Shown: piece by piece, positions 51,676 through 59,995 of the stretch
Numbering within the stretch: the stretch's first letter is position 1
How the letters are laid out: every line of letters begins with the position of its first letter
Assembly: GCF_001808185.1 (NCBI RefSeq)
Contig: NZ_CP017668.1
Coordinates: 1,302,001 to 1,366,000 of the forward strand
Length of the DNA: 64,000 nucleotides
Origin: Jeongeupia sp. USM3
GTDB lineage: Bacteria > Pseudomonadota > Gammaproteobacteria > Burkholderiales > Chitinibacteraceae
Reading direction: 5' to 3'
Position numbers and translations under genes: made by a program
Notes under the pieces: generated by a model
Told to the model about the DNA's origin: nothing
Seen by the model: the letters and a program-made list of their open reading frames with translations, nothing else
Database searches by the model: none

Positions 51676-53409
51676 TTACTTGCGCTGGACGATGGCGCTG
51701 CCGCCACCGTGCCGCCTGGGCTCGCTGACCGCGGTGACACTGCCGTCATCGTTGAAGCGGATCGCGTTGGCGGCGCCGATCTGGTCGCTGTCTTCCCAGA
51801 CGTGGCCGTAGGCTTCGAGCGCCTTGGCCTCGTCGCTACCGATGAAGTTGAGCAGCGATTCAACCTGCACCTTGTCGCGGTTGCGTTGCGACATCCGCGG
51901 CGCGGCCAGCGCGTCGGCGAGTGGCAGGCCGAGGTCGACGTGGTTGAAGATCGTCTGCAGCACCGTGGTGATGATGGTCGAGCCGCCGGGCGAGCCGAGC
52001 GTGAACGCCGGCTTGCCGTCCTTGAACACGATGGTCGGGCTCATGCTCGAACGCGGCCGCTTGCCGGCTTCGGCCACGTTGGGATGCGGACCGCTGAAGT
52101 CGAAGTCAGTCATCTCGTTGTTGAGCAGGAAGCCGTAGCCCGGCACGACGATGCCGCTGCCGCCCCAGTCCTCGATTGTGAACGTGTAGGCGACGACGTT
52201 GCCGTCCTTGTCGCTGACGGTCAGGTGCGTCGTGTGCGCCGGCTCCGGTGCGCGTTTCGGTGCCGGCCGCAGCGGTACCGACGGGTCCTGCTGGAAGGCG
52301 AACGGATCGCCCTGCGCCATCTTGCCGTGATCGCGCTTCGGGTCGATCAGCCTGGCGCGCTCGCGGGCGAAGTCCTTAGCGATCAGCCCGGCGACGGGCA
52401 CGTCGACATACTCGCCGTCGGCGACATAGGCATTGCGGTCGGCAAACGCCAGCCGGCTGGCCTCCAGATACAGGTGCTGCGCCTGCGCGCGCGTCATCCG
52501 CGAGAAGTCGAAGGTTTCAAGGATGTTCAGCGCCTCGGCGACTGCAATCCCGCCCGACGACGGCGGCGGCATGCCGTAGACCTCGTAGCCGCGGTAGGTC
52601 GAGACGATGGGCTGGCGGAAACGCGCCTCGTAATCCTTGAGGTCGGCCAGCGTCATCGCACCGGCCATCACCTTGGTGCCGGCGGTGACCGGCGGCAGGT
52701 TGACCGCATCGACGACGGCCTGGGCGATCGGGCCTTCATAGAAGGCGTTGACGCCGCCCTTGGCGATCGCGCGGTAGGTTTTCGCCATGTCCGGGTTGCG
52801 GAACGGCGTGCCGACCGGCAGCGCCTTGCCGTCCTTCAGGTAGAGCTTGCTGGTCGAGCTGAAGCGGGAGAACTTGGCCTCGTTGAGCTTGCTGATCCGG
52901 TTGAAGTTCGGTTCGACCTTGAAGCCCTGCTCGGCGATGCGGATCGCCGGCTTGAGCACCTGGGCAAAGCTCATCGTGCCGTAGCGGCGCAAGGCTTCGT
53001 CCCAGCCGCGCACGGTGCCCGGCACGCCGACGGCGATGCCGTTGGGCACCGCGTCGTCCCACGCCATCGCCTTGCCGTCCTTCTGGAACACCATCGGGCT
53101 GAACGAGCGCGGCGCCGACTCGCGGTGGTCGACCGTGATCACCCGCTTGTCCCTGGCCGAGTAGATCATCATGAAGCCGCCGCCGCCGATGCCGCAGCTG
53201 AACGGATCGGTGACGCCGAGCGCCGCGGCCGCGGCCACCGCGGCATCGACGGCATTGCCACCGGCGTTGAGGATGTCCATCGCCGCCTTGCTCGCCGGAT
53301 CGGAAATCGTCGCCACTGCGCCGCCGTGGCCGGTGGCCACCGGCTGTTTCGCGATCGCGGCGAACGATGCCATCATCAGGATACTGACCAGCCATGCCCT
53401 GTGCTTCAT
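51676..53409 (-). CDS. ggt: gamma-glutamyltransferase
   Basis: 577 residues. A signal peptide is present (MKHRAWLVSILMMASFAAIA, cleavage at AIA-KQ), so the enzyme is periplasmic. The large-subunit motif is GIGGGGFMMIY. The autoprocessing nucleophile Thr begins the small subunit in HTTHLTVSDKDGN (near residue 390). The glycine-rich oxyanion region is SPTIVFKDGKPAFTLGSPGG. It cleaves glutathione and transfers gamma-glutamyl groups. It is convergent with the map operon and stands alone. Confidence 0.95.
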   Translation of the reverse strand: MKHRAWLVSILMMASFAAIAKQPVATGHGGAVATISDPASKAAMDILNAGGNAVDAAVAAAAALGVTDPFSCGIGGGGFMMIYSARDKRVITVDHRESAPRSFSPMVFQKDGKAMAWDDAVPNGIAVGVPGTVRGWDEALRRYGTMSFAQVLKPAIRIAEQGFKVEPNFNRISKLNEAKFSRFSSTSKLYLKDGKALPVGTPFRNPDMAKTYRAIAKGGVNAFYEGPIAQAVVDAVNLPPVTAGTKVMAGAMTLADLKDYEARFRQPIVSTYRGYEVYGMPPPSSGGIAVAEALNILETFDFSRMTRAQAQHLYLEASRLAFADRNAYVADGEYVDVPVAGLIAKDFARERARLIDPKRDHGKMAQGDPFAFQQDPSVPLRPAPKRAPEPAHTTHLTVSDKDGNVVAYTFTIEDWGGSGIVVPGYGFLLNNEMTDFDFSGPHPNVAEAGKRPRSSMSPTIVFKDGKPAFTLGSPGGSTIITTVLQTIFNHVDLGLPLADALAAPRMSQRNRDKVQVESLLNFIGSDEAKALEAYGHVWEDSDQIGAANAIRFNDDGSVTAVSEPRRHGGGSAIVQRK

Positions 53410-53564
53410 GTTGCCCCCGGAATTGAAAGCCGAGCTTTCATGCTAGCAGCAGGCTGACAGGCAGTTTGATAAGCGCTTACCCGTATGACGCGTGACGCCC
53501 GACACGCCCCGCCGGCCGGTGATCTGCTATGGTAGCGGCCATCCAACCTTGTCCGGAACCGTCC

Positions 53565-53822
53565 ATGCGCCTGATCGCCGCCCTGCTCCTCTCGCTGACG
53601 CTGATGGCCTGCTCCAAGGTCAGCAGCGAGAACTACCAGAAGCTCCAGACCGGAATGACGCGCGAGGATGTCGTTACCCTCCTCGGCGAACCCGACGCCA
53701 CCGATGGCGGCAGCGTGTTTGGCATCAGCGGCGAAAGCGCAACCTGGAAGAGCCGCGGCACGACGATCACCATCCAGTTCATCAACGGCAAGGTGATGAC
53801 CAAGAATATGGAAAAGACGTAA
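53565..53822 (+). CDS. BamE/SmpA-like lipoprotein
   Basis: 85 residues from ATG 53565. The upstream frame start at 53529 precedes the signal peptide. The lipobox LMAC follows MRLIAALLLSLT. The mature region NYQKLQTGMTREDVVTLLGE then WKSRGTTITIQFINGKV has the SmpA/OmlA (BamE) fold pattern. It is shorter than canonical BamE and has no assembly-complex genes around it, so it is probably a paralogous small lipoprotein of this fold. It is the last non-prophage gene before the phage block. Confidence 0.8.
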   Translation: MRLIAALLLSLTLMACSKVSSENYQKLQTGMTREDVVTLLGEPDATDGGSVFGISGESATWKSRGTTITIQFINGKVMTKNMEKT

Positions 53823-53846
53823 CTACGCGGCTTTGCGGCCGTTCAT

Positions 53847-53864
53847 TTGTAGAAGCTTCTACAA
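53847..53864. promoter_or_regulatory. 18-bp perfect palindrome at the phage boundary
   Basis: TTGTAGAAGCTTCTACAA is a perfect palindrome of 18 bp, located between the BamE-like gene and the last prophage gene (Rz1). It could be an operator, an attachment-related site or a transcription-stop hairpin. There is no T-run and no known consensus is met. Confidence 0.5.
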
Positions 53865-53882
53865 TAGCCAGTTATTCACAGG

Positions 53883-54116
53883 CTACCGGCACCCCGCCAT
53901 CTGCCTGCGCAGATCGCTGATATAGCGCTGCGCCTCGATCAGGTCGGCAGCCAGAAACCGGGCGGCTTCGGTGGCGCCGGGGTAATCGCCGATGCCGTAG
54001 CGGTACACCGGCGGCTCGGGGTCGCGGCCGAGGCACGAGACGGCGACGGGCACGCGCACCGGTGCCGGCGTCGACGCGCAGCCGGTTAGTAGCAGGACCA
54101 GCAGCAGCGCCCTCAT
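53883..54116 (-). CDS. Rz1-like outer-membrane spanin lipoprotein
   Basis: 77 residues from ATG 54116 (MRALLLVLLLTGCASTPAPV), nested at the end of the Rz gene with a 4-bp overlap. The lipobox LTGC is followed by a Pro-rich stretch (PAPVRVPVA), as in Rz1 o-spanins, and a Cys near the C-terminus (MAGCR). It links with the Rz i-spanin to disrupt the outer membrane in the last step of lysis. Confidence 0.85.
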   Translation of the reverse strand: MRALLLVLLLTGCASTPAPVRVPVAVSCLGRDPEPPVYRYGIGDYPGATEAARFLAADLIEAQRYISDLRRQMAGCR

Positions 54117-54475
54117 AGCCGGCCCCAGCTCTGCCGCAGCACGTCGTCGCAGCTCGAGGCATTCAGCGACGCGACCCACGATGCTTTGCGCTTGGCTTGG
54201 GCGCGTAGCGTTTCCGCCTCACGCTCGGCCCGCTCACGCCGGGCCGCGGCCTCGGATGCCGCCACGTCGAGCGCAGCGACGCTCGTACGCAGCGCGGCCA
54301 GTTCGGTTGCCTGCTGGGCAATGGTCGAGTTCAGGTCGGCCAGCTCGCCGGCGTACGCTGCGGTCAGGCGCCAGCCGTTGAGGACACCACCAAGAGCGAT
54401 CAGCGCCAGCGCCGCCAATCCACACGCAACTGCGCCGGCCAGCTCACGATATTGCAACGGAATCAGCTCAAGCAT
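54113..54475 (-). CDS. Rz-like inner-membrane spanin
   Basis: 120 residues. An N-terminal TM (about 10-32, LAGAVACGLAALALIALGG) is followed by a long coiled coil (about 40-100, LNSTIAQQATELAALRTSVA). The C-terminus contains CDDVLRQSWGRL. This is the Rz architecture. It overlaps the endolysin gene by 8 bp and Rz1 by 4 bp. Confidence 0.85.
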   Translation of the reverse strand: MLELIPLQYRELAGAVACGLAALALIALGGVLNGWRLTAAYAGELADLNSTIAQQATELAALRTSVAALDVAASEAAARRERAEREAETLRAQAKRKASWVASLNASSCDDVLRQSWGRL

Positions 54476-54950
54476 GGCGCACCTCGGCTTTCGTCATCGG
54501 GCAGACGCCGAACACCTGCAGCGGGCTGATGCGCCCGCCAAGGCCAAGCCCGGGCAGCGGCTCCGTCCGGATCTCGAAATGCAGGTGCTGGTCGGCGCCG
54601 ACCATGCCCGCAGCGTTCCCGGTGCAGCCGGTCGTTCCAACGCGCTGGCCGAGCGTCACCGCTTGGCCTTGCTTCACGTCGATGCGCGACAGATGCGCGT
54701 AGGCCGCATACAGGCCAAGGCCGGCGAGCTCGATCACTACCATCCCGCCGAAATCGCCGCGGTCACCGGCGAACACGACCTTGCCGGCGGCGACCGCGTA
54801 GCACGGCGTGCCGGCCGGCGCGAAAAAGTCCCAGCCCTGGTGCGCCCGTGTGCCGCCGTTGCGCACCATGCCGAAGGTATTGCCGACCGAACCTCGGCGG
54901 ATGACATTGCTATCCAGCGGCCATTCGATCGGCGTGTTCTTGTAGATCAT
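54468..54950 (-). CDS. M23-family endolysin/peptidase
   Basis: 160 residues from ATG 54950. LytM-type metallopeptidase: Zn ligands His and Asp in HQGWDFFAPAG, and the HxH motif in HLHFEI. It has no signal peptide, consistent with export through the adjacent holin. It cleaves peptidoglycan cross-links. It overlaps the preceding holin-like gene by 4 bp. Confidence 0.88.
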   Translation of the reverse strand: MIYKNTPIEWPLDSNVIRRGSVGNTFGMVRNGGTRAHQGWDFFAPAGTPCYAVAAGKVVFAGDRGDFGGMVVIELAGLGLYAAYAHLSRIDVKQGQAVTLGQRVGTTGCTGNAAGMVGADQHLHFEIRTEPLPGLGLGGRISPLQVFGVCPMTKAEVRHA

Positions 54951-55258
54951 GGTGACACCTCCTTGCGCCGCTCGTGTCCGTCCCACGGCCCAGCGGCAAT
55001 GCGGAACAGCTCGGCGACGTTGCCGCGCACGCCAAACACGGCGAAGCACAGCACGGCGTTGATTACGACCTCGGACGGGTCAACCGGTGCGTGATACAAG
55101 CCCAGCAACGTGCGCAGCGCGACCGTGCCGGTGGCGACGATCAGCACGTAGGCCAGCATCGAGATCAGCACCCGATGCCTGGCGCCGTCGCGACGGTAAG
55201 TGATCAGCCGCAGGCACGCGGCCGCGCAGATCAGTGCATTGATGGTCAGCAGGATCAT
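54947..55258 (-). CDS. putative holin (3 TM)
   Basis: 103 residues with about three hydrophobic segments (1-18, 30-52, 62-80) and a charged C-terminal tail (GHERRKEVSP), as in class I holins. Position directly before the M23 endolysin, with a 4-bp overlap, supports the role. The exact holin family is uncertain. Confidence 0.65.
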   Translation of the reverse strand: MILLTINALICAAACLRLITYRRDGARHRVLISMLAYVLIVATGTVALRTLLGLYHAPVDPSEVVINAVLCFAVFGVRGNVAELFRIAAGPWDGHERRKEVSP

Positions 55259-55632
55259 TTCGCACCTCCCCGGCCGATCAGGCTGTTCAGCAGGTTGCCG
55301 TCGGCCAGCTTCATCAGGCCGCGCAGCAGGATCAGCGACACCGTGGCTGCGATGACGGCACCGACCGGGTTGCTTGGCTCGACAGCGCCAAGCGACACCT
55401 TGGCGACGGCCTTGGCTGCCGTCTCGGCGCCGATCATGCCGAGCACCCAGCTCAGCACGCCCTGCCAGACCTTCTCACGCACGGTCATTTCCGCGCGCAG
55501 CGTGGCGAATACCATCGCGCCGACGAAGGCACCAAGCACGATGCCGGCCTGTTCACCCGACAGCGCCGTGACGCTCAGAACGCCGGCGTAAACCGCCCAA
55601 GCGCCAGCGCCGCTTGCAACTGGTTCAGTCAT
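55255..55632 (-). CDS. phage membrane protein, second holin candidate
   Basis: 125 residues from ATG 55632 (MTEPVASGAGAWAVYAGVLS). Membrane segments lie at about 12-26, 31-45, 58-72 and 90-106. It has a compact four-TM arrangement of the kind annotated as putative phage holin, and overlaps the next holin-like gene by 4 bp. Having two holin-like genes may mean a holin plus an antiholin. Confidence 0.6.
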   Translation of the reverse strand: MTEPVASGAGAWAVYAGVLSVTALSGEQAGIVLGAFVGAMVFATLRAEMTVREKVWQGVLSWVLGMIGAETAAKAVAKVSLGAVEPSNPVGAVIAATVSLILLRGLMKLADGNLLNSLIGRGGAK

Positions 55633-56159
55633 GCTCTCCCCCCTGTGTATCCCTTGAACGGGTTGATGTGCGTGACCAACATCGCACGCGGCGCCGTGTT
55701 CGGCTGCTCGATCTTCTGCTTCAGCTTCCAGCCGAGATACACGCGCGTGCCCCGCTGCCTCGAGCGCCACCACGGCCACATCGCATAGAACATCCAGCCA
55801 CCGTTGCAGGTCGCCCAGCACCAACCAGCCGAAAGCGGCGTGTCGCTCACCGCGGGATTGCCACGCCAGCGCACCGGACCAACAGCATCGAGTCCGCAGA
55901 CGCAGTAACTGAAGCCGTAACCACGGTTGCGCCACAGCCAGGCGACGCGCCGACAGTAGCGGCGCCAGCGCATTCCGTTGTCCGGCCAACGCGCCCAGTG
56001 GCCGGCATCGCCGTCGATGGGGTTGTCGTGCGTCAGCCAGGGCCAGCACCAGTGCGGCGAGATGCCGGCCGGCGACGTGATCAGGACGATCAGCGGTGCC
56101 AGCGGGAACGCCAGCAGGCCGACGAGGAAATCGATCGGCGCAAGATAGAACCAGCGCAT
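55629..56159 (-). CDS. Trp-rich phage protein of unknown function
   Basis: 176 residues. An N-terminal membrane segment (about 5-30, APIDFLVGLLAFPLAPLIVL) is followed by a region unusually rich in Trp, Cys and Gly (for example WARWPDNGMRWRRYCRRVAW). GGAGG lies upstream of the start. It begins after the terminator-like hairpin at 56181-56202. Such proteins recur in phage lysis regions, but no function is known to me. Confidence 0.7.
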   Translation of the reverse strand: MRWFYLAPIDFLVGLLAFPLAPLIVLITSPAGISPHWCWPWLTHDNPIDGDAGHWARWPDNGMRWRRYCRRVAWLWRNRGYGFSYCVCGLDAVGPVRWRGNPAVSDTPLSAGWCWATCNGGWMFYAMWPWWRSRQRGTRVYLGWKLKQKIEQPNTAPRAMLVTHINPFKGYTGGRA

Positions 56160-56180
56160 GCGCGGGCCTCCATGAAATGA

Positions 56181-56202
56181 AAAAGCCCCGCTCTGTGGCG
56201 GG
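56181..56202 (-). terminator. terminator after the fibre-assembly gene
   Basis: On the minus strand the stem CCCGC / GCGGG (loop CACAGA) is followed by GCTTTTTC. It separates the tail module from the lysis cassette. Confidence 0.65.
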
Positions 56203-56224
56203 ACTTGTGGTTGATGTCGGTCGG

Positions 56225-56752
56225 CTATACCGGCCAGCCCGGGGTGAATACCTCAAGCTGGCCGCGGGTCATCGTCGCGATCTCGACCTCCATCGTCAGC
56301 CGGCGCTGGTAGATCTCGGCCCCGCGCGTGACGCACACGGCCCACAGCGCTTGCAACTGGGCCAGCGTCGTCGGCACGGCTGCGCGATCCGCATCCACCC
56401 AGACGTCGCCGGGCACAATGCCGGCGAGCAGCGCGTCGCGGATGTCCTGCAGGGCTTCCGGCGTGGTGCGCCAGCGGTGGCTGGCGTGGTCGAGGCCGGC
56501 TGCGCGCTCGGTGCTTTCCCAGGCGGGCAGCGTGGACAGTGCGGCGACGCGTATGTCATCAAGCGACGGAGGTGGCGGATCAATGGCAATCGGCTGACCA
56601 CTAGCGTCGGCAACGATGTGCTTGCCCGTAGCCTGCGCTGAAAGCAGCGCGGTATGCGTCTCGACGCTGATCTCTACGGCATCTGCCGGAATCGCGTCAC
56701 CGTGAATGGCGGCATCGTAGAAGCCGCTGGTTGATTTTGCGTAAAAAAACAT
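56225..56752 (-). CDS. tail fibre assembly protein
   Basis: 175 residues from ATG 56752 (MFFYAKSTSGFYDAAIHGDA). The N-terminus with FY and IPxDAVEIS is the Caudovirales tail-fibre assembly signature, and the C-terminal helices (LAQLQALWAVCVTRGAEIY) match the same family. It chaperones trimerisation of the fibre encoded just upstream. The extended upstream frame is out of the family and ignored. Confidence 0.85.
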   Translation of the reverse strand: MFFYAKSTSGFYDAAIHGDAIPADAVEISVETHTALLSAQATGKHIVADASGQPIAIDPPPPSLDDIRVAALSTLPAWESTERAAGLDHASHRWRTTPEALQDIRDALLAGIVPGDVWVDADRAAVPTTLAQLQALWAVCVTRGAEIYQRRLTMEVEIATMTRGQLEVFTPGWPV

Positions 56753-56763
56753 GGAACCCCCAT

Positions 56764-57345
56764 TCACCAGCCGATTGCAATCCAGAAGGTTCCGAATGAA
56801 CCAACGGATTGATTTGTAAACGCATTGAATTGCGATTGCGACGCAAAACCACCCATGTATATCGGCGGGCTTGAAGTCACTTGCGACGCCTGAACCCAGG
56901 TCATCGTCATGCTGAATCCAGCATGAGGAAATTGAATGGGCATCGTGATTGGCGTCGCCGTTGCGCCACCCAATATGGTTGCAATACCCCACTGCAGGAT
57001 CAGGCCGCTTGGCAGCTTCTGATAACCACTGGTTGCAATCGACGACTGGAATTGCCCCAGGTTTACGGCGTGCCCACTTTGTGTTGCTGCAGGAACACTT
57101 ACCGATCCGTTGAAGGTAGCGCCGGAAAGCTGCGCAAATTTAGCAACCAGCGCCAGCAACAACTGATTATTTATTCCCTCAGTCGGGGTCAAGCCTGCGG
57201 CGGCAATCACCGCAAGAATTTCGTCGGTGATTGCATTTGCATGCGCCGCAGGATCAAGGCTAGCCACTTCGCCAGTCAGCGGACTGCCGTCAGTAAACTT
57301 GCCGTTCTTGAGGCCTACACCAGGTACGGATTTCGGGTAATCCAT
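56764..57345 (-). CDS. tail fibre protein
   Basis: 193 residues from ATG 57345, overlapping the gp48 stop region by 1 nt. The N-terminus MDYPKSVPGVGLKNGKF is a baseplate-attachment type start. The C-terminal domain (LPSGLILQWGIATILGGATA through FWIAIGW) is the Gp53-like receptor-binding tip. It is shorter than most fibres and AT-richer than the baseplate genes, as expected for a host-range module that exchanges by recombination. Confidence 0.85.
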   Translation of the reverse strand: MDYPKSVPGVGLKNGKFTDGSPLTGEVASLDPAAHANAITDEILAVIAAAGLTPTEGINNQLLLALVAKFAQLSGATFNGSVSVPAATQSGHAVNLGQFQSSIATSGYQKLPSGLILQWGIATILGGATATPITMPIQFPHAGFSMTMTWVQASQVTSSPPIYMGGFASQSQFNAFTNQSVGSFGTFWIAIGW

Positions 57346-57941
57346 CAGACACCACCATAAGAAAAGAAAACCCGCGTATGCGCGGGCTTGAGTTTGTTGA
57401 TCGTGCATTCGAGCTGGGCATCACCCCAGCTTTGATATCGATCGCCGAATGGCGCACCGCTCTTGCGCGGCAGCACCTGCGATGCAGGCAGGTTGAGCTG
57501 CCAGACGAATTGCCACCCCCAACCGCCGTAGCGCCCTCCCATCCGGGCTCGACCATAGCGGCGTGCGTGAAATTCAGTGATCGTGGCATTCGGGTAACCC
57601 AACTGTGCCGCGATGCCGATGAAGTAGCCGCGGGATTGCCCCCCGGTCATCGTGTATTTCGCAGCGGCCGCAAGGCGACGCGCCTCCAGCGATGGCGCAC
57701 CAACCGAGCATTCATCCGGCAGGCCAAGCACGCGCTCCCAATCCGGCATCAGCTCGTTCGCCGTCCCGGGATCGCACTCGCCCAGCAGGGCGGACAGCCG
57801 GTTACAGAATCGGACAACCTCTTCGGCCCACGCCTGGCAATACAGCTGCGGCAGGCTGCCATCGCTGCGCCACGCCGGCCCGGGTGGGAATAGCGCATCA
57901 ATCGCATCTGCCGCTTGACCCGCGGACATCAGCTCAGCCAT
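57345..57941 (-). CDS. Mu gp48-like baseplate protein (DUF2313/YmfQ)
   Basis: 198 residues from ATG 57941 (MAELMSAGQAADAIDALFPP). Characteristic blocks are FPPGPAWRSDGSL, LLGECDPGTANELMPDWERV and LGLPDECS. It connects the baseplate wedge to the fibre. It overlaps gp47 by 13 bp. Its last codons form a terminator-like hairpin (57361-57386). Confidence 0.9.
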   Translation of the reverse strand: MAELMSAGQAADAIDALFPPGPAWRSDGSLPQLYCQAWAEEVVRFCNRLSALLGECDPGTANELMPDWERVLGLPDECSVGAPSLEARRLAAAAKYTMTGGQSRGYFIGIAAQLGYPNATITEFHARRYGRARMGGRYGGWGWQFVWQLNLPASQVLPRKSGAPFGDRYQSWGDAQLECTINKLKPAHTRVFFSYGGV

Positions 57942-58972
57942 GTAATGCCCCCCATCGTTGCCAACTCGAGCGGCCCGCAATCAACACTTGCAGCCGGGGA
58001 AACAAGATCGTGCGATTCCTCCCCCGTCGCCAGTGAAATGGCCTCGACCAGATTAGAGCGCTCGAGCCGCGCTCCGGGCACCGGCACGCGCCGGAAGAAA
58101 GATGCCAGCGAAGCGCTCACTGCAGCCCGGTTCGCGATCGAATCCGGCCGGAGGCGAATCGACAACGGCACGATGCTCGCAACCGGTGCAATGGCCTTCA
58201 CTTCGGCAGTAACCGGCCGGACCATATCCAGATACGATTGAATCAGCGCCAAGGCCGCGGCGTCGGGAATAGGATTGGCGTCACCATCACGCAACACCAG
58301 CACGCCAACGGCACCCAGCCCCATATACCCAGCTAATGGCCAGGCTCGGGTCACACCGGCGACCTCGAGCGCCCAACGACGGTAGTCGTCGATATTTCCG
58401 CCGTGCGGCGGCCGGCGCTGGCGATCCAGAATCCGCGCGCGCCAATCGGGCAACGCTTCGACGTCTGCGCCACCACCGAAGCCGGCGACACTACTCACCG
58501 AGGCCAAACCTGCCACCGGCGAGACCGGCGTCAACGCAACCGGGCCCGCGGCGTTTCCGGCTGCGCCAAGCTCAACAGCTTGCACAACAGCTTCGACACC
58601 GACAGCTCCGATCACCACATCCGCCCTAGTGAAATACTGCACGCCATCAGCGCGCTGCAGCACGGTCGCCGCCCGCACAATGGCGCCGGGCTGACCCAGC
58701 AGCCAGGCCGTACCATAAGCCGCTGCCGCATCCTTGCGCGGCACACCCCAGCGGTTGGCGTGGCGGACCAGCTCGGATTCATCCGCGGTATCGGCGAACA
58801 ACTGATCGGCGACCCATGAGACAAGTCCGTAGAGTTCGTGAAACAAGCCCGCCTGCACACGGGCGGATACTTCCGCATCAGCCCGCCGCAACGGGTCACC
58901 ATCGAGGCGGGACACTACGTCGTTACGCGTGCGCTCGATCAGTACCGGCAAATCAGGACGCCCAAACGGCAT
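57929..58972 (-). CDS. baseplate J-like protein (Mu gp47)
   Basis: 347 residues. Baseplate_J domain with MPFGRPDLPVLIERTRNDVV at the N-terminus, GLFHELYGLVSWVADQLFAD, the Trp-Gly block NRWGVPRKDAAAAYGTA, and GGNIDDYRRWALEVAGVTRAW further on. It is a structural wedge component of contractile tails. It overlaps gp46 by 20 bp and gp48 by 13 bp. Confidence 0.93.
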   Translation of the reverse strand: MPFGRPDLPVLIERTRNDVVSRLDGDPLRRADAEVSARVQAGLFHELYGLVSWVADQLFADTADESELVRHANRWGVPRKDAAAAYGTAWLLGQPGAIVRAATVLQRADGVQYFTRADVVIGAVGVEAVVQAVELGAAGNAAGPVALTPVSPVAGLASVSSVAGFGGGADVEALPDWRARILDRQRRPPHGGNIDDYRRWALEVAGVTRAWPLAGYMGLGAVGVLVLRDGDANPIPDAAALALIQSYLDMVRPVTAEVKAIAPVASIVPLSIRLRPDSIANRAAVSASLASFFRRVPVPGARLERSNLVEAISLATGEESHDLVSPAASVDCGPLELATMGGITWLS

Positions 58973-59396
58973 GAGTCAGCACCTCCCAAAGTTGATCAAT
59001 CCGGATCTGCAGCGACCCGGAAGGGCGGTGCACGACGACATTCAGCTGCAGACCATCCAGCCCAAGCCGGCGCGCCGAAACGTCGACGCCCCGGGCAACA
59101 CCATCGTCGACCAGCCAAGCCAACGCCTCGCGTGCATAATCTTCGGCCCGCAAGGGAATATCGGAAGTCAGTTTTTCCCGTCCAAGTAGCCACAGACGTG
59201 AACCAATACGATCGTTCGGCACCGGCGGCGCAATGTCGCCCCAGAAGCCGCGGCGATCCACAGCGGCCGGCAAATCCGACGGCTCGGCCAGCCGCCAGGT
59301 AAACAGACTGATGACCACGGCCCGCACCAGCGGATCGGCCGCCGGCCCGTTCGGATCAACGGCAAGGCCATCGACGAGAATCGGTAGCGTACTCAT
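58953..59396 (-). CDS. Mu gp46-like baseplate protein
   Basis: 147 residues. The GP46 pattern WGDIAPPVPNDRIGSRLWLL and the following helix (YAREALAWLVDDGVA) are intact. This is the T4 gp25-equivalent of the wedge. It overlaps gp45 by 4 bp. Confidence 0.9.
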   Translation of the reverse strand: MSTLPILVDGLAVDPNGPAADPLVRAVVISLFTWRLAEPSDLPAAVDRRGFWGDIAPPVPNDRIGSRLWLLGREKLTSDIPLRAEDYAREALAWLVDDGVARGVDVSARRLGLDGLQLNVVVHRPSGSLQIRIDQLWEVLTHAVWAS

Positions 59397-59995
59397 GCCA
59401 TCACCTGGCTCGGTTTGGCGGTCGGCCCGCCACTGACGTTGCGTTCGTTGTGGTCGTGGCCGTCGAATACCTGCCGCATTCCGGCCACGGTCCGACCGTT
59501 CGAGCCGGCGTTATCGACGATGTCGCCGCCAGCCTTGAACAGCGCCGACGTCTCGACCAGCGGCGCATTCATCACCACCTTCTGGGCGTTGATCTGCACC
59601 AGCTCGCTGGCGTTGATCCGCAACTCCCGGGTGCTGACCTCGACCAGCCGGCCACGCTTGAGCCAGATCGTGTCGCCCTCGTCGGTGTAGATACAGACCT
59701 CGCCCGCCTTGAGCCCCTTGATCCGGTAACGCCGATCCGCCGCGACCAGCACCACACCATGACCACGATCACCACCGAGAAAGGCCGCAACCGCTTCTGC
59801 GCCCGGCAGCGGGCAGCTGGTCGACCCGTACGCCTCGAGGTGCTCGAGCTCGGCGACCTCGCCGTCGAGCAAGCGCACCTGCAGCACCTGCCCCTTGCCG
59901 CCAGCGCGCGCCAGCACCACGGCACCGCGCGCCAGCAGATTGGCGATGGCCCGTTGCGCCGGCGCCAGCATTTTTGTAACCAGTCGCTGCATCAT
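59393..59995 (-). CDS. Mu gp45-like baseplate assembly/spike protein (gpV type)
   Basis: 200 residues from the tandem ATG at 59995. The OB-fold domain (about 25-95, GGKGQVLQVRLLDGEVAELE) is followed by a beta-helical spike segment and a His-rich tip (QVFDGHDHNERNVSGGP) of the kind that binds metal at the needle point. It overlaps gpP by 4 bp. The longer upstream frame is not used. Confidence 0.88.
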   Translation of the reverse strand: MMQRLVTKMLAPAQRAIANLLARGAVVLARAGGKGQVLQVRLLDGEVAELEHLEAYGSTSCPLPGAEAVAAFLGGDRGHGVVLVAADRRYRIKGLKAGEVCIYTDEGDTIWLKRGRLVEVSTRELRINASELVQINAQKVVMNAPLVETSALFKAGGDIVDNAGSNGRTVAGMRQVFDGHDHNERNVSGGPTAKPSQVMA

